From Halomonas sp. McH1-25 (GTDB taxonomy: Bacteria; Pseudomonadota; Gammaproteobacteria; Pseudomonadales; Halomonadaceae): 64,000 nucleotides of DNA. Below, piece after piece: positions 8,885 through 17,898 of the stretch; position 1 is the stretch's first letter, and each line of letters starts with the position of its first letter. The stretch lies in the NCBI RefSeq assembly GCF_022348165.1, contig NZ_JAKRFI010000003.1:186001-250000 (forward strand), written 5' to 3'. A program made the position numbers and the translations under genes. The notes under the pieces are model-generated. The model saw only the letters and a program-made list of their open reading frames with translations. It did no database searches and was not told the DNA's origin.

Positions 8885-10207
8885 CTAGATAGTAGAGTTC
8901 GACAGCGGTGCCGGCGAACAAGTCTCCTCTGCAGCCTGTTCACTGCCGCCCGGCAGCACGCGTGCGAAGAAGCGGCACACATTGAGGCCGGCGATGTTGC
9001 GGATGGTGCGTTCATCGAAGGGTTGCTCGCGTTGGCGCATCACCGCGGTCAAGATAGCGAGATCGCTGACATCGAAGAACGGCGTGACCGAGCCGTCGTA
9101 GTCCGAGCCGAAGGCGACATGACGGCCCGGCTCCAGCCCCATCCTATCGGCGATCTGCATGACGTGCTGCATGGCATCGGCGATGTTCCACACGCTGGGG
9201 CCCACAGCGTAGGGCCAGTAGCCGATGCCGATGATGCCGCGATGCGCGAGGACGGACTCGACCTGCCGATCGCTGAGATTGCGTGCCGGCCGACAGGGGC
9301 TCTCGCAACTGCCCTTGACTCCGGTATGCGAGACCATGAACGGCTCGTCGAGAATCCGTGCGGCATCGTCCATGCCCTGCTGGGAAATATGCGCCACGTC
9401 CACGGCGATGCCCAGACGCTCTGCGGTCTTCAGCGCACGTTCTCCCATCGGCGTCAGTCCGTAGCGCTCACAGCCCTCTCCCGAGCCCGAGAGTGCATTG
9501 TCGAAGCGGTGGTTGGGAGCGAATTGACGCACCCCGAGATCGAACAGCTCCTGCATGTCCTCGTCGACCGCCTGCAGGTCGTTGGGGGCATTGCCGACCC
9601 AGTGCCCCCCTTCGATGCCCAGTACGGCGCCCACGACCTGCCTTCCGGCGCGGCGGTCGGCCATCAATTGACGCAGGTCATCGACATCGCGGATCAGACG
9701 CAGCTCAGGCCCTTCGCGCTGTTTGGAGCGCTCGATGGCATGCTTGAGACGCTCGATCTGATAGATGGCCCGCTCGCGGGTGCTGAAGGCCGGCCGGCCC
9801 TGCGATGCTGCCAGCAGTGCAGCCATATCGACGCTGCCCCCGCTAACGCACTTTTGGTCATTCCGGTAGCGCGCACTGCTGCCATATGGCAACGGGCTCT
9901 GGGTAACGATGGTGAATGACTGCAGCGCGACATTGCCCTCTACCAAGCGAGGCAGATCGACATGCCCCTGCTGGCTACGCTCCAGAAGGTCGCGATCCCA
10001 CTTCAAGGTATCGGCATGCAAGTCGGCAATGAACAGCGACTCATGAAGCGCCTTGTCATCGGCCGTAGGGACTGGCGCGTCGGGGTCGACCGCAATCCGG
10101 TTCATCAAGCGATCGTAAGTGTCCGCACCGAAGAGACGCACGGCGCCCAGCAATACCAGCAGGAACGCCAAAATGATGCCAAAACTGACCAATACCCCTC
10201 TAAGCAT
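8885..10207 (-). CDS. Membrane-anchored dipeptidase (peptidase M19)
   Basis: A 440-residue protein with an N-terminal hydrophobic segment (residues 4-26, a signal anchor) followed by a peptidase M19 (renal dipeptidase) barrel. Visible zinc-site motifs include DLHADTL near residue 63, a GIEGGHW segment, and the VSHTGVKG and FGSDYDGS regions. It should hydrolyse dipeptides, possibly D-amino-acid-containing ones, on the periplasmic face. The gene stands alone downstream of the ectoine cluster on the same strand, 88 nt from eutC. A shared transcript is possible but not shown. Confidence 0.88.
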   Translation of the reverse strand: MLRGVLVSFGIILAFLLVLLGAVRLFGADTYDRLMNRIAVDPDAPVPTADDKALHESLFIADLHADTLKWDRDLLERSQQGHVDLPRLVEGNVALQSFTIVTQSPLPYGSSARYRNDQKCVSGGSVDMAALLAASQGRPAFSTRERAIYQIERLKHAIERSKQREGPELRLIRDVDDLRQLMADRRAGRQVVGAVLGIEGGHWVGNAPNDLQAVDEDMQELFDLGVRQFAPNHRFDNALSGSGEGCERYGLTPMGERALKTAERLGIAVDVAHISQQGMDDAARILDEPFMVSHTGVKGSCESPCRPARNLSDRQVESVLAHRGIIGIGYWPYAVGPSVWNIADAMQHVMQIADRMGLEPGRHVAFGSDYDGSVTPFFDVSDLAILTAVMRQREQPFDERTIRNIAGLNVCRFFARVLPGGSEQAAEETCSPAPLSNSTI

Positions 10208-10295
10208 GTCTCATCCTTGAGCCATATTTTTCATGGTTTACCGACACTTCCATCCAGCGAATACCGAATGCCACCGCCTGCAGCACGTAGCCAGT

Positions 10296-11240
10296 CTACG
10301 GGGTCAGGCGACTCAGCGCATAATTGGCGATGGCCGTGTCCTGCACCCCGGTCCCGGTCAGGTCGCAGACGGTGATGCTGGATGGCGAGACGCGAAGACG
10401 CTGCTCGTCGGCAATCACACGGCCCAGTTCGTATACCTTGAAAGGCGGTGCCTTGCCTGCGTAGGCCTTGAGTTCGCCGTTGTGCTCGCTCTGGGCCCGG
10501 GTGTCGCAGACGAAGGCATCGGCGCGGGTCATCACCGACTCGTCGAGTTCGCGCTTGTCGGGGCTGTCCGAGCCCATCGCCGTCACGTGTACCCCCTCGG
10601 GCAGATCCTGAGCCGTCAGAATCGGCTTGCGGGCCGGCGTGGTGGTGATCACGATATCCGCCTCGGCACAGGCCGCCTTGACGCTGTCGTGCACGTTGAC
10701 CGTGAATCCTTGGCTCTGAAGGCGCTGCGCATAGGCTTCGGCCTGTTCATGCCTGCGCGCCCATACATCGAGGGTGTCGACATCACGGACCAGTTGCAGC
10801 GCACGCACCTGCAACTCGGCCTGCTCACCGGCCCCCAGCACGGCCACACGACGGCTGTCGTTGCGGGACAGATGCTTGGCGGCGATGGCGCCAGCCAGGG
10901 CGGTGCGCACCGCAGTCAGATAACCTTCGTCGAACAGCACGGCATCGACCAGGCCAGTCTTGGCCGAGAACACCATCATCAGACCGTTGAGACTCGGCAG
11001 TCCGAGCTTGGGGTTGTCGAAAAAGCCGGGACTGACCTTGATGGCGAAGCGCTCGAAACCGCGGATGTGCGCCGTCTTGACGTCGACCTCGCCGTTGGAT
11101 TCCTCGATGGCCATCGACAGGATGGGCGGCTGCACGACCTCGCCGCGCCCCAACGCCGCGAAGCCGGCTTCAACCGTGATAAGGGCGTCGCGGTCGAGCT
11201 TGACCGCCGCCTCGATGGCATCGCGCTGGTATAACTGCAT
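10296..11240 (-). CDS. eutC: Ornithine cyclodeaminase/mu-crystallin family protein EutC of the ectoine cluster
   Basis: A 314-residue protein of the ornithine cyclodeaminase/mu-crystallin family. It has an NAD(P)-binding VAVLGAGEQAELQVRAL motif and a DIVITTTPARKPIL segment. In ectoine-utilising bacteria eutC is regularly beside eutB and the doe genes. A role in hydroxyectoine or ectoine-derived intermediate conversion has been proposed, but the exact reaction is less certain than for DoeA-D. Start at ATG 11240, with GGAGAG upstream. Last gene of the run eutB-eutC, with a 42-nt gap. Confidence 0.82.
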   Translation of the reverse strand: MQLYQRDAIEAAVKLDRDALITVEAGFAALGRGEVVQPPILSMAIEESNGEVDVKTAHIRGFERFAIKVSPGFFDNPKLGLPSLNGLMMVFSAKTGLVDAVLFDEGYLTAVRTALAGAIAAKHLSRNDSRRVAVLGAGEQAELQVRALQLVRDVDTLDVWARRHEQAEAYAQRLQSQGFTVNVHDSVKAACAEADIVITTTPARKPILTAQDLPEGVHVTAMGSDSPDKRELDESVMTRADAFVCDTRAQSEHNGELKAYAGKAPPFKVYELGRVIADEQRLRVSPSSITVCDLTGTGVQDTAIANYALSRLTP

Positions 11241-11282
11241 GGCACTCTCCATGTTCGGGTGTCGTTGGTGTGCGGTCACGCT

Positions 11283-12281
11283 TTACCGTCCTGCGATCGA
11301 GCGCGCCCTGTCAAACGTGGCCAGGTCGATCCCATTGCCCGAGAGAATCAATGCCACCTTCTGGCCGCGAATGTCGAGGCCGTGCTCATCGAGGGCCGCC
11401 AGGCCGACGGCCGCCGCGCCTTCGACCAGCATCTTCTCGTGCTCCAGCAGCTCGATCATGGCCCGTGCAATGGCGGATTCCGAGACCTGGACGTGATCGT
11501 CCATGACCTCGCGCACCAGCGCAAACGTGCAGGCATTGTCGAGTCCGATACCGCCACCCAGCGAATCGCCGAGGCTCTCGACCTCCTCGACATCCACCGG
11601 ATGGCCGGCCTGGAGGCTCTCCCACATCGCGGCGCCCTGCGACAGGCTCACGCCGGTGATCTGCACCTCCGGTCGGATGGCCTTGATAGCGGCCCCGATG
11701 CCGCCGAGCAGCCCGCCACCCGATAGTCCGACGATGATCCGGTCGAGGGCCGGCTGGTCCTCGATCAGTTCAATGCCGATGGTGCCCTGTCCGCTGGCGA
11801 TCAGCGGATGATCGAACGGCGGGATCAGGGTCATGCCCTGCTCGTCGACCAGTCGCGCCACCTCCTTGAAGGCCTCGTCCTGACTGCGCCCCACCCGACG
11901 TACCTCGGCGCCCAGTGCCTCGATGGCGTGCACCTTGTTGGACGGCACCAGCTCGGACAGGCAGACCACCGCCGGTACACCCAGACGCGCCGCCGCGAAA
12001 GCCACCGCACGACCATGGTTGCCGGTGGATGCCGTCGTCACGCCGCGCTGCAGCGACTCGGCGCCATGCTTCTCCATCAGCGCGGCGATCATATTGGTCG
12101 CACCTCGCAGCTTGAATGCCCCGCTGGGTTGCTGGTTCTCGAGCTTGAGATGGACCTCGGCGCCGAAGCGCTCCGACAGCGCCAACGAGCGCACCAGCGG
12201 CGTACGCGCTACCTGCCCCTGGATGCGTGCACGCGCCTCATAGATCGATGCCAGCGTCACGCCGTGGGTGGCTTGGGTCAT
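11283..12281 (-). CDS. eutB: Threonine dehydratase-like PLP enzyme EutB
   Basis: A 332-residue fold-type II PLP enzyme. The Schiff-base lysine is K57 in SGAFKLRGA. The phosphate-binding glycine loop lies near LSGGGLLGGIGAA, and an ILSGNG segment is at the C-terminus. It is shorter than biosynthetic IlvA and lacks the ACT regulatory domain. In ectoine/hydroxyectoine operons this protein is EutB and is thought to act as a dehydratase on a hydroxylated intermediate, probably hydroxy-diaminobutyrate or hydroxyaspartate-like; that role is inference from context. GAGGTG precedes the ATG. It lies 81 nt after doeD on the same strand. Confidence 0.83.
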   Translation of the reverse strand: MTQATHGVTLASIYEARARIQGQVARTPLVRSLALSERFGAEVHLKLENQQPSGAFKLRGATNMIAALMEKHGAESLQRGVTTASTGNHGRAVAFAAARLGVPAVVCLSELVPSNKVHAIEALGAEVRRVGRSQDEAFKEVARLVDEQGMTLIPPFDHPLIASGQGTIGIELIEDQPALDRIIVGLSGGGLLGGIGAAIKAIRPEVQITGVSLSQGAAMWESLQAGHPVDVEEVESLGDSLGGGIGLDNACTFALVREVMDDHVQVSESAIARAMIELLEHEKMLVEGAAAVGLAALDEHGLDIRGQKVALILSGNGIDLATFDRARSIAGR

Positions 12282-12362
12282 GGAAACACCTCTTTCCTTC
12301 AGACGTAGCATCGCCGCGAAAGGCAGCTTTCACGGCGACGGTTCAGGCACCTCTTTCCTGGA

Positions 12363-13766
12363 TTATGTCAGGTCACCCGATCTAGTAAGCTCGTCGGTCA
12401 CCCTGTCCACCGCCCGCTTGGCCCGCGCCACGACGTCGTCCACCTCGTCGCGGCTGATCACCAGCGGCGGCGCAAAGCCGAGGATGTCGCCATGCGGCAT
12501 GGCCCGGGCGATCAGATTCTCGTCCAGCGCCGCGGCGCTGATGCGCGGACCGACCTTGAGCGACGGATCGAAATGCTCGCGTCTTGCCTTGTCGGCCGAG
12601 AACTCCAGCGAGGCCAGCAGGCCGACACCGCGCACGTCGCCGACCAGCGGATGCTCGGCGAAGGTGGCCTGCATCCGCTGTTGCAGGTAGGCCCCGGTCT
12701 CGGCGGCGTTCCGGGTCAGGCCCTCGCGCTCGATGATCGCCAGATTGGCCAGTGCGGCGGCGGCCCCCAGCGGATGGCCGGAATAGGTCCAGCCGTGACC
12801 GATCGGGCCATATTCTCCGGTACCCTGCTCCAACACGTTCCATACCCTGTCGCCGACGATCACGCCGGACAGCGGTTGGTAGGCGCTGGTCAGCCCCTTG
12901 GCCACGGTAATCAGGTCCGGCTTCATGCCGTAGAAGTGCGAGCCGAAATCGGTGCCGATGCGTCCGAAGCCGCAAACCACTTCGTCGGCGATGAGCAATA
13001 CATCGTACTTGTCCAGCACCTGCTGGATCGCCTCCCAGTAGCCTTCCGGCGGCGGTACGATGCCGCCAGTGCCGAGTACCGGTTCGCCGATGAAGGCGGC
13101 CACGGTCTCCGGCCCTTCGGCGAGAATCATCGCCTCGAGCTTGCGCGCGCAGTCCTGGGCGAACTCGCGCTCGCTCATGTTGGCCTGGGCATCGCTGCGC
13201 CGATAATAGTACGGCGCCTCGGTGTGGCGGATGGTCTCGATCGGCAGATCGAAATGATCGTGGAACGCCGCCAGACCGGTCAGCGAGCCTGAGGCGATGC
13301 CGGAGCCGTGATAGCCGCGATTGCGCGAAATGACCTTCTTTTTCTGCGGCCGGCCGAGCACGTTATTGTAGTAACGCACGATCTTGAGCTGGGTCTCGTT
13401 GGCATCGGAACCCGACATGCCGTAGTAGACCTTGGACATGCCCATGCCGGCGAGCCCGATGATCTTCTCGGACAGTTCGACCAGCGGCTCGTTGGTGGTG
13501 CCGACATAGGTATGGTAGTAGGACAGCTCGAGCGCCTGCTTGTAGATCGCCTCGGCCATCTCGGTGCGCCCATAGCCGATATTCACGCAGTACAGCCCGG
13601 CAAAGCCGTCGATGAACTCGCGGCCTTCCTTGTCGACGATACGAATGCCCTGGCCGCCGCTGATCACCCGGCCCGGCGCATCGCCATGGGCGAAGTCGCG
13701 CAGGTGAGTAGATGCATGAAACGTGACCTTGCGGTCGCGATCGATCAGATCCTGATGGGCGCTCAC
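12363..13766 (-). CDS. doeD: Diaminobutyrate aminotransferase DoeD (ectoine degradation)
   Basis: A 467-residue class III aminotransferase. PLP contacts are GSDANETQ (about 119-126), the aspartate D261 in LLIADEVVCGFGR, and the Schiff-base lysine K290 in ITVAKGLTSAYQPLSG. In Halomonas elongata DoeD transaminates L-2,4-diaminobutyrate from ectoine breakdown to aspartate semialdehyde. It starts with GTG at 13766 behind a perfect AGGAGG. It follows doeC with a 76-nt gap, so doeC and doeD are probably co-transcribed. Class III aminotransferases for beta-alanine or putrescine look similar, but the neighbourhood settles the call. Confidence 0.9.
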   Translation of the reverse strand: MSAHQDLIDRDRKVTFHASTHLRDFAHGDAPGRVISGGQGIRIVDKEGREFIDGFAGLYCVNIGYGRTEMAEAIYKQALELSYYHTYVGTTNEPLVELSEKIIGLAGMGMSKVYYGMSGSDANETQLKIVRYYNNVLGRPQKKKVISRNRGYHGSGIASGSLTGLAAFHDHFDLPIETIRHTEAPYYYRRSDAQANMSEREFAQDCARKLEAMILAEGPETVAAFIGEPVLGTGGIVPPPEGYWEAIQQVLDKYDVLLIADEVVCGFGRIGTDFGSHFYGMKPDLITVAKGLTSAYQPLSGVIVGDRVWNVLEQGTGEYGPIGHGWTYSGHPLGAAAALANLAIIEREGLTRNAAETGAYLQQRMQATFAEHPLVGDVRGVGLLASLEFSADKARREHFDPSLKVGPRISAAALDENLIARAMPHGDILGFAPPLVISRDEVDDVVARAKRAVDRVTDELTRSGDLT

Positions 13767-13842
13767 GGCAGCCTCCTATATTTTGATGATATTTGTATTC
13801 AACATGCACAGGAGCTCTGCGAGCGCAGCTAGCTCCAAGCGA

Positions 13843-15312
13843 TCAACTACCAGAGACGGAGCCAAGCCCACCCAAGCAGTAATACTTCGTATCGAGAAAC
13901 TCCTCGATCCCCGCCGTGCCGCCTTCACGACCCAGCCCGGACTGCTTCACGCCACCGAACGGAATGGGCGGACCGGTCATCTTCACGGTATTGATCGACA
14001 CCATGCCGTTCTGCAAGGCGCGCAGCATCGTCCAGATACGCCGGATGTCGTGCGTGAAGACGTAAGCGGCCAGTCCGTACTCGGTATCGTTGGCCATCTC
14101 GATGGCCTCTTCATCGGTCGAGTACCGGGTAATCCCGGCGACCGGGGCAAAATTTTCTTCACGCCAGATCTTCATCTCGCGAGTCACGTCGGTAATCAGC
14201 GTGGGCATGAAGAAGTTGGCGCCTGGCGCCATCGACTGATCGCCGTGCACCAGGGTGGCCCCGCGCGACAGGGCATCGTCGACGATGCTCGCCGCCTTGT
14301 CCACGGCGCGACGATGGATCAGCGGGCCGATATCGATCTCGCTGACCAGGCCATTGCCGACCTTGAGCGCCTTCATGCGCTCGGCAAAGTACTCGACGAA
14401 TTCATCGTGGACGTCGTCGTGCACCAGGATGCGGTTGGCCGCCAGGCAATCCTGTCCTGCGGTCTGGAACTTGGCGGCCACGGCAGCGTAAGCGGCTTCC
14501 TTGGGATTGACGTCCGGGCCGACGATGAACGGCGCATTGCCACCGAGTTCCAGCGACACGCGCTTGACGGTGCTGGCGGATTGTTCGAGCAACAGACGCC
14601 CCACCGGCGTGGAACCGGTGAACGACAATGCCTTGACGCGCTCCTCGTGGCACAGCACATCGGAAACCTGAGCGGCATCGCCCAGCACCACATTGAAGAC
14701 GCCGGCAGGAATCCCGGCCCGTTCGGCCAACTCGGCCAGCGCCAGTGCGGAGAACGGCGTCTCACTGGCCGGCTTGACGACGACCGGACAGCCGGCAGCC
14801 ATCGCCGCGGCGGCCTTGCGGGTGATCATCGCCAGCGGAAAGTTCCACGGCGTGATCAACGCGGCGACCCCGACCGGCTCCTTGATGGTGCCCAGTGCGG
14901 CATTGGGAATATGGCTGGGAATGGTCTGGCCGAAGGTGCGCTTGCCCTCCTCGGCGAACCAGCGCACGAAGCTGGCGCCGTACTCGACCTCACCCCTAGC
15001 GTCCGGCAGCGGCTTGCCCTGCTCCAGGGTCATGATGGTCGCCAGGTCTTCGCGATTGGCCTGCAGCAGATCGTACCAAGCCAACAGCCGCTCGCAACGC
15101 TCGTCGACCCGCAGCGAACGCCAGTGCACGAATGCCCGGTCGGCGGCTGCCACGGCATCGCGAATCTGGTTCGGCTCGAGCAGCGGGATATGTCCCAGCG
15201 TTTCTTCGGTTGCCGGATCGATCACCGCCTCTTCGCGGCCACCATCGCCATGAGTCCATTTGCCGTCGATGTAGGCATATTGACGAAATAGACGCGGATC
15301 GTTGAGCTTCAT
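13843..15312 (-). CDS. doeC: Aspartate-semialdehyde dehydrogenase DoeC (aldehyde dehydrogenase family)
   Basis: A 489-residue NAD(P)-dependent aldehyde dehydrogenase most like succinate-semialdehyde dehydrogenases. It has ITPWNFPLAM (cofactor site, about 153-162), SFTGSTPVG (about 230-238), the general base E255 in SLELGGNAP, and the nucleophile C289 in GQDCLAANR. In the ectoine pathway it oxidises aspartate semialdehyde from DoeD to aspartate. I use ATG 15312, with AGGAGG just upstream; the frame runs further without a better signal. The 154-nt gap to fdhD suggests that doeCD have their own promoter. Confidence 0.9.
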   Translation of the reverse strand: MKLNDPRLFRQYAYIDGKWTHGDGGREEAVIDPATEETLGHIPLLEPNQIRDAVAAADRAFVHWRSLRVDERCERLLAWYDLLQANREDLATIMTLEQGKPLPDARGEVEYGASFVRWFAEEGKRTFGQTIPSHIPNAALGTIKEPVGVAALITPWNFPLAMITRKAAAAMAAGCPVVVKPASETPFSALALAELAERAGIPAGVFNVVLGDAAQVSDVLCHEERVKALSFTGSTPVGRLLLEQSASTVKRVSLELGGNAPFIVGPDVNPKEAAYAAVAAKFQTAGQDCLAANRILVHDDVHDEFVEYFAERMKALKVGNGLVSEIDIGPLIHRRAVDKAASIVDDALSRGATLVHGDQSMAPGANFFMPTLITDVTREMKIWREENFAPVAGITRYSTDEEAIEMANDTEYGLAAYVFTHDIRRIWTMLRALQNGMVSINTVKMTGPPIPFGGVKQSGLGREGGTAGIEEFLDTKYYCLGGLGSVSGS

Positions 15313-15466
15313 GCTGCACCTCCTGAAACGAAAAGACGCCGGTAACGGCCTGTCTTGACGTTCAGGGTACGCGTTCAATGCGATTGGGTGTTTTCGTCCC
15401 GGTGCAGCGTGAACGCGGTTTTTTTCGGAGTTTTGCGTTTCGGGCAGGTTTTTTTCTGTAGGCTGG

Positions 15467-16297
15467 TCAGGCCCGCCCCGGCAAGGCACCACTCAGCAGT
15501 TCGAGGCGTTTGCCACGATGGCAGCAGATCAGGTTGAGGTCGCAGGCGCGGGCGACTTCCACTGCCATGGCCGAGGGTAGCGACAGGGTCGCCAGCGTAC
15601 CGATACCCGCACGCACGGTCTTCTGGACAAGCTCCAGACTACAGCGACTGGAGATCAACACGGCTTGCGGCCAATGCCCGCTGCGCAGGCTTTCGCCGAT
15701 GACGCGATCGAGGGCGTTGTGGCGGCCGATATCCATCCCAACCGTCGTGACCTCGCCGTTTGCATCCAGCCCCAGGGCGCAGTGCTGGCCGCGCCGCGAG
15801 TGGCAATCGAGGGTCGCCAGCCCTCGCTGCAGAGCCTCGGCGGACAATGCCGGGGTAACCCCCAGCCGCACCAGCCCGGCCATTATCTGCGCCTCTTCCG
15901 CGGCGCCACAGGCGCCACAGCTGGATACCGACGCTTCACGCGGCGCTTTCTCGGCGGCTCTAGCCGCCAGTCGCCCGGGTACGTTCATGCGTACCGCCAA
16001 GCCATGACGCAGACGAAAGCGCTCGATGGATTCCACCTGATCGATGCGCTCGATCCAGCCCGCCGTATAGGCATGCCCGATGGCCAGCGCCTCCAGCGAA
16101 TCCGGCGTGGCCAGCAGGGTGGCCATGGCAACGTCATTGAGAGACAAGGAGATCGGCAACTCACTGGGACCGTCGAACTCTCGCAGCGGGCGATGACGCT
16201 GGTCTTCGTAACCAGCGAGAGGCAAGGAGTCATCTGGTGCGCCAGGCTGAGGCGCACCTTGGTAGGCGGTCACGTTAGGCCCCGGGGAATCGGACAT
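15467..16297 (-). CDS. fdhD: Formate dehydrogenase accessory sulfurtransferase FdhD
   Basis: A 276-residue FdhD-family protein. The conserved cysteine pair is C127 and C130 in SSCGACG, followed by GMDIGRHNALDRVIG and ISSRCSLELVQK, both diagnostic. FdhD carries sulfur from the cysteine desulfurase IscS to the molybdenum cofactor of formate dehydrogenases. No formate dehydrogenase gene is visible in this window. The gene sits between doeX and doeC, whereas the arrangement I know from Halomonas elongata has these adjacent, so it looks inserted into the ectoine cluster. Another molybdoenzyme lies at 25.6-29.7 kb, but it is of a different family. Confidence 0.9.
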   Translation of the reverse strand: MSDSPGPNVTAYQGAPQPGAPDDSLPLAGYEDQRHRPLREFDGPSELPISLSLNDVAMATLLATPDSLEALAIGHAYTAGWIERIDQVESIERFRLRHGLAVRMNVPGRLAARAAEKAPREASVSSCGACGAAEEAQIMAGLVRLGVTPALSAEALQRGLATLDCHSRRGQHCALGLDANGEVTTVGMDIGRHNALDRVIGESLRSGHWPQAVLISSRCSLELVQKTVRAGIGTLATLSLPSAMAVEVARACDLNLICCHRGKRLELLSGALPGRA

Positions 16298-16370
16298 GCA
16301 ATGGCTCGCGAAAAACGATCGTGACTACAGCTTAAGCTTCGACAGGCGGTGCCGCCACCTCGTCGCAGAC

Positions 16371-16841
16371 TCACTCTTCGTCGAAGACGAGCGGTGGGTC
16401 CTGCCGTTTCACGGTCTTGGTGACAATGTAGGTGAAGTAGCGCTCGATGCCCAGATCGGACACCAGCCACTCGTCGATCAGGCGCTGGTAGGCGTCTATG
16501 GACTCGGCCTCGACCTTGACCAGGTAATCGACGCCTCCTCCCACCGCCACGCACTCGGTGACCTCGGGCGTATCGCGCACGAATTGCTCGAATCGCGAGA
16601 AGCTTTCGGCATTGTGCTGCTTGAGCTCGATCTGCATCCACACGGGCGTCCGCTTGAGCACCGCCCGGGGATTGATGCGCGCCGAGTAGCCTTCGATGAC
16701 ACCGGCCTTTTCCAGGCGCCGCAACCGCTCCCAGCACGGGCTGACCGAAAGGTTGATTGCCTCGGCCAGACGCGACTTGGTGATCCGGCCATCCCTGGCC
16801 AGAATCTCCAGTATCCTGAAATCGTAGCGATCGAGCTTCAT
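16371..16841 (-). CDS. doeX: Lrp/AsnC-family regulator DoeX
   Basis: A 156-residue Lrp/AsnC regulator. It has an N-terminal winged helix-turn-helix (about 1-60, ILARDGRITKSRLAEAINLS) and a C-terminal RAM effector domain (about 70-150, with VAVGGGVDYLVKVEAES). In Halomonas the protein in this position is DoeX, which responds to intermediates of ectoine degradation and activates the doe genes. It begins 11 nt after doeB, so it belongs to the doeABX transcript. fdhD follows after 73 nt. Confidence 0.9.
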   Translation of the reverse strand: MKLDRYDFRILEILARDGRITKSRLAEAINLSVSPCWERLRRLEKAGVIEGYSARINPRAVLKRTPVWMQIELKQHNAESFSRFEQFVRDTPEVTECVAVGGGVDYLVKVEAESIDAYQRLIDEWLVSDLGIERYFTYIVTKTVKRQDPPLVFDEE

Positions 16842-16852
16842 GGGCCGTCGCC

Positions 16853-17866
16853 TTAATCGAGCGAATCGACGACTTCAGCGATCACCGCAATGGTATCGCC
16901 CATATTGACCAGCGACGGGAAACGCCGCGCCACCAGCACCCCGCTACGCTGGGCATGGTATTCCACGGGCATCGCCCCGGTGCGGGTCATGTCATAGATT
17001 CGTGCAATCACGTCGCCCTTGTCGACCATTTCGCCCAATGCCACGCTCAGCTCTAGCAAGCCAGTGTGTTCGCTCTGTACGTAGCAGGAGGCATCGGGCA
17101 TATCGACATACACCTGCGGCTGGCCGGGCCCCTCCAGTTCGCCATCGATCAAGCCATAGTGAATCAGAAAGTTGCGCACGCCACGCTCGGCGATTTCCAT
17201 GCGCTCGGGCGTGGTGGTGCCGCCGCCGCCCAGCTCGGTGGCCACGAAGATCTTGCCTTGGCTTTCCACGGCGGTATCGAACAGCCGGGCGGCATCGAGT
17301 TCGAACATCATCATCGCCGTGGGGGCGCCGAACGCCTTGGCACCTTCCAGCGCCTGGCGCTGCTGATCCTTGTCGTCGAGCAGGTGCGAGGCCGCGAACG
17401 GAATGATGTCCAGCGTCCTTCCTCCCGAATGCAGGTCGAGTACCACATCGACCAACGGCACCATGTAGCGCGTAAAGTAGTCGGCGATCTGTTCGGTGAC
17501 GGTCCCGTTGGGGTCGCCCGGAAAGCTGCGGTTGAGATTACCGCCATCCATCGGCGAGGTGCGCCGCCCCACCTGGGCTGCCGGCATGTTCATCATCGGC
17601 ACGATGATCACGCGACCATGCACGTCCTCGGCCCTGAGAGTATTGGCCAGCTTCAGCAGCGCAGTGATTCCTTCGTACTCGTCGCCGTGATTGCCCCCGG
17701 TGAGTAGCGCGCTGGGACCGTCACCGTTCTTGACCACGGTGACCGGAATCATCACCGCGCCCCAGGCGGACTCATCGTTGGAAATCGGCAGTTTGAGGAA
17801 GCCATGCTGTACGCCATCGGCATCGAAATCGACGGTGGCGGAAATCGGGCTGGGTCGCTTGCTCAT
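16853..17866 (-). CDS. doeB: N-acetyl-L-2,4-diaminobutyrate deacetylase DoeB
   Basis: A 337-residue protein of the AstE/AspA (M14-like) zinc deacylase family. Probable zinc ligands are H60 and E63 in GGNHGDEYEG and H146 in LDLHSGGR. A C-terminal beta-rich domain carries a KGDVIARIYD lipoyl-like segment. It removes acetate from the N-alpha-acetyl-diaminobutyrate made by DoeA, giving L-2,4-diaminobutyrate. Located between doeA (32-nt gap) and doeX (11 nt), consistent with one doeABX unit. Confidence 0.92.
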   Translation of the reverse strand: MSKRPSPISATVDFDADGVQHGFLKLPISNDESAWGAVMIPVTVVKNGDGPSALLTGGNHGDEYEGITALLKLANTLRAEDVHGRVIIVPMMNMPAAQVGRRTSPMDGGNLNRSFPGDPNGTVTEQIADYFTRYMVPLVDVVLDLHSGGRTLDIIPFAASHLLDDKDQQRQALEGAKAFGAPTAMMMFELDAARLFDTAVESQGKIFVATELGGGGTTTPERMEIAERGVRNFLIHYGLIDGELEGPGQPQVYVDMPDASCYVQSEHTGLLELSVALGEMVDKGDVIARIYDMTRTGAMPVEYHAQRSGVLVARRFPSLVNMGDTIAVIAEVVDSLD

Positions 17867-17898
17867 ATGCGGCTCCTATCGTTCGGCGCACAGCCGAC

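Noticed and set aside
13783-15291. Long open frame on the plus strand opposite doeC/doeD (about 500 codons)
   Set aside because: It lies antisense to two clearly identified enzymes, has arginine/histidine/glutamine-rich composition typical of high-GC shadow frames, and shows no domain.
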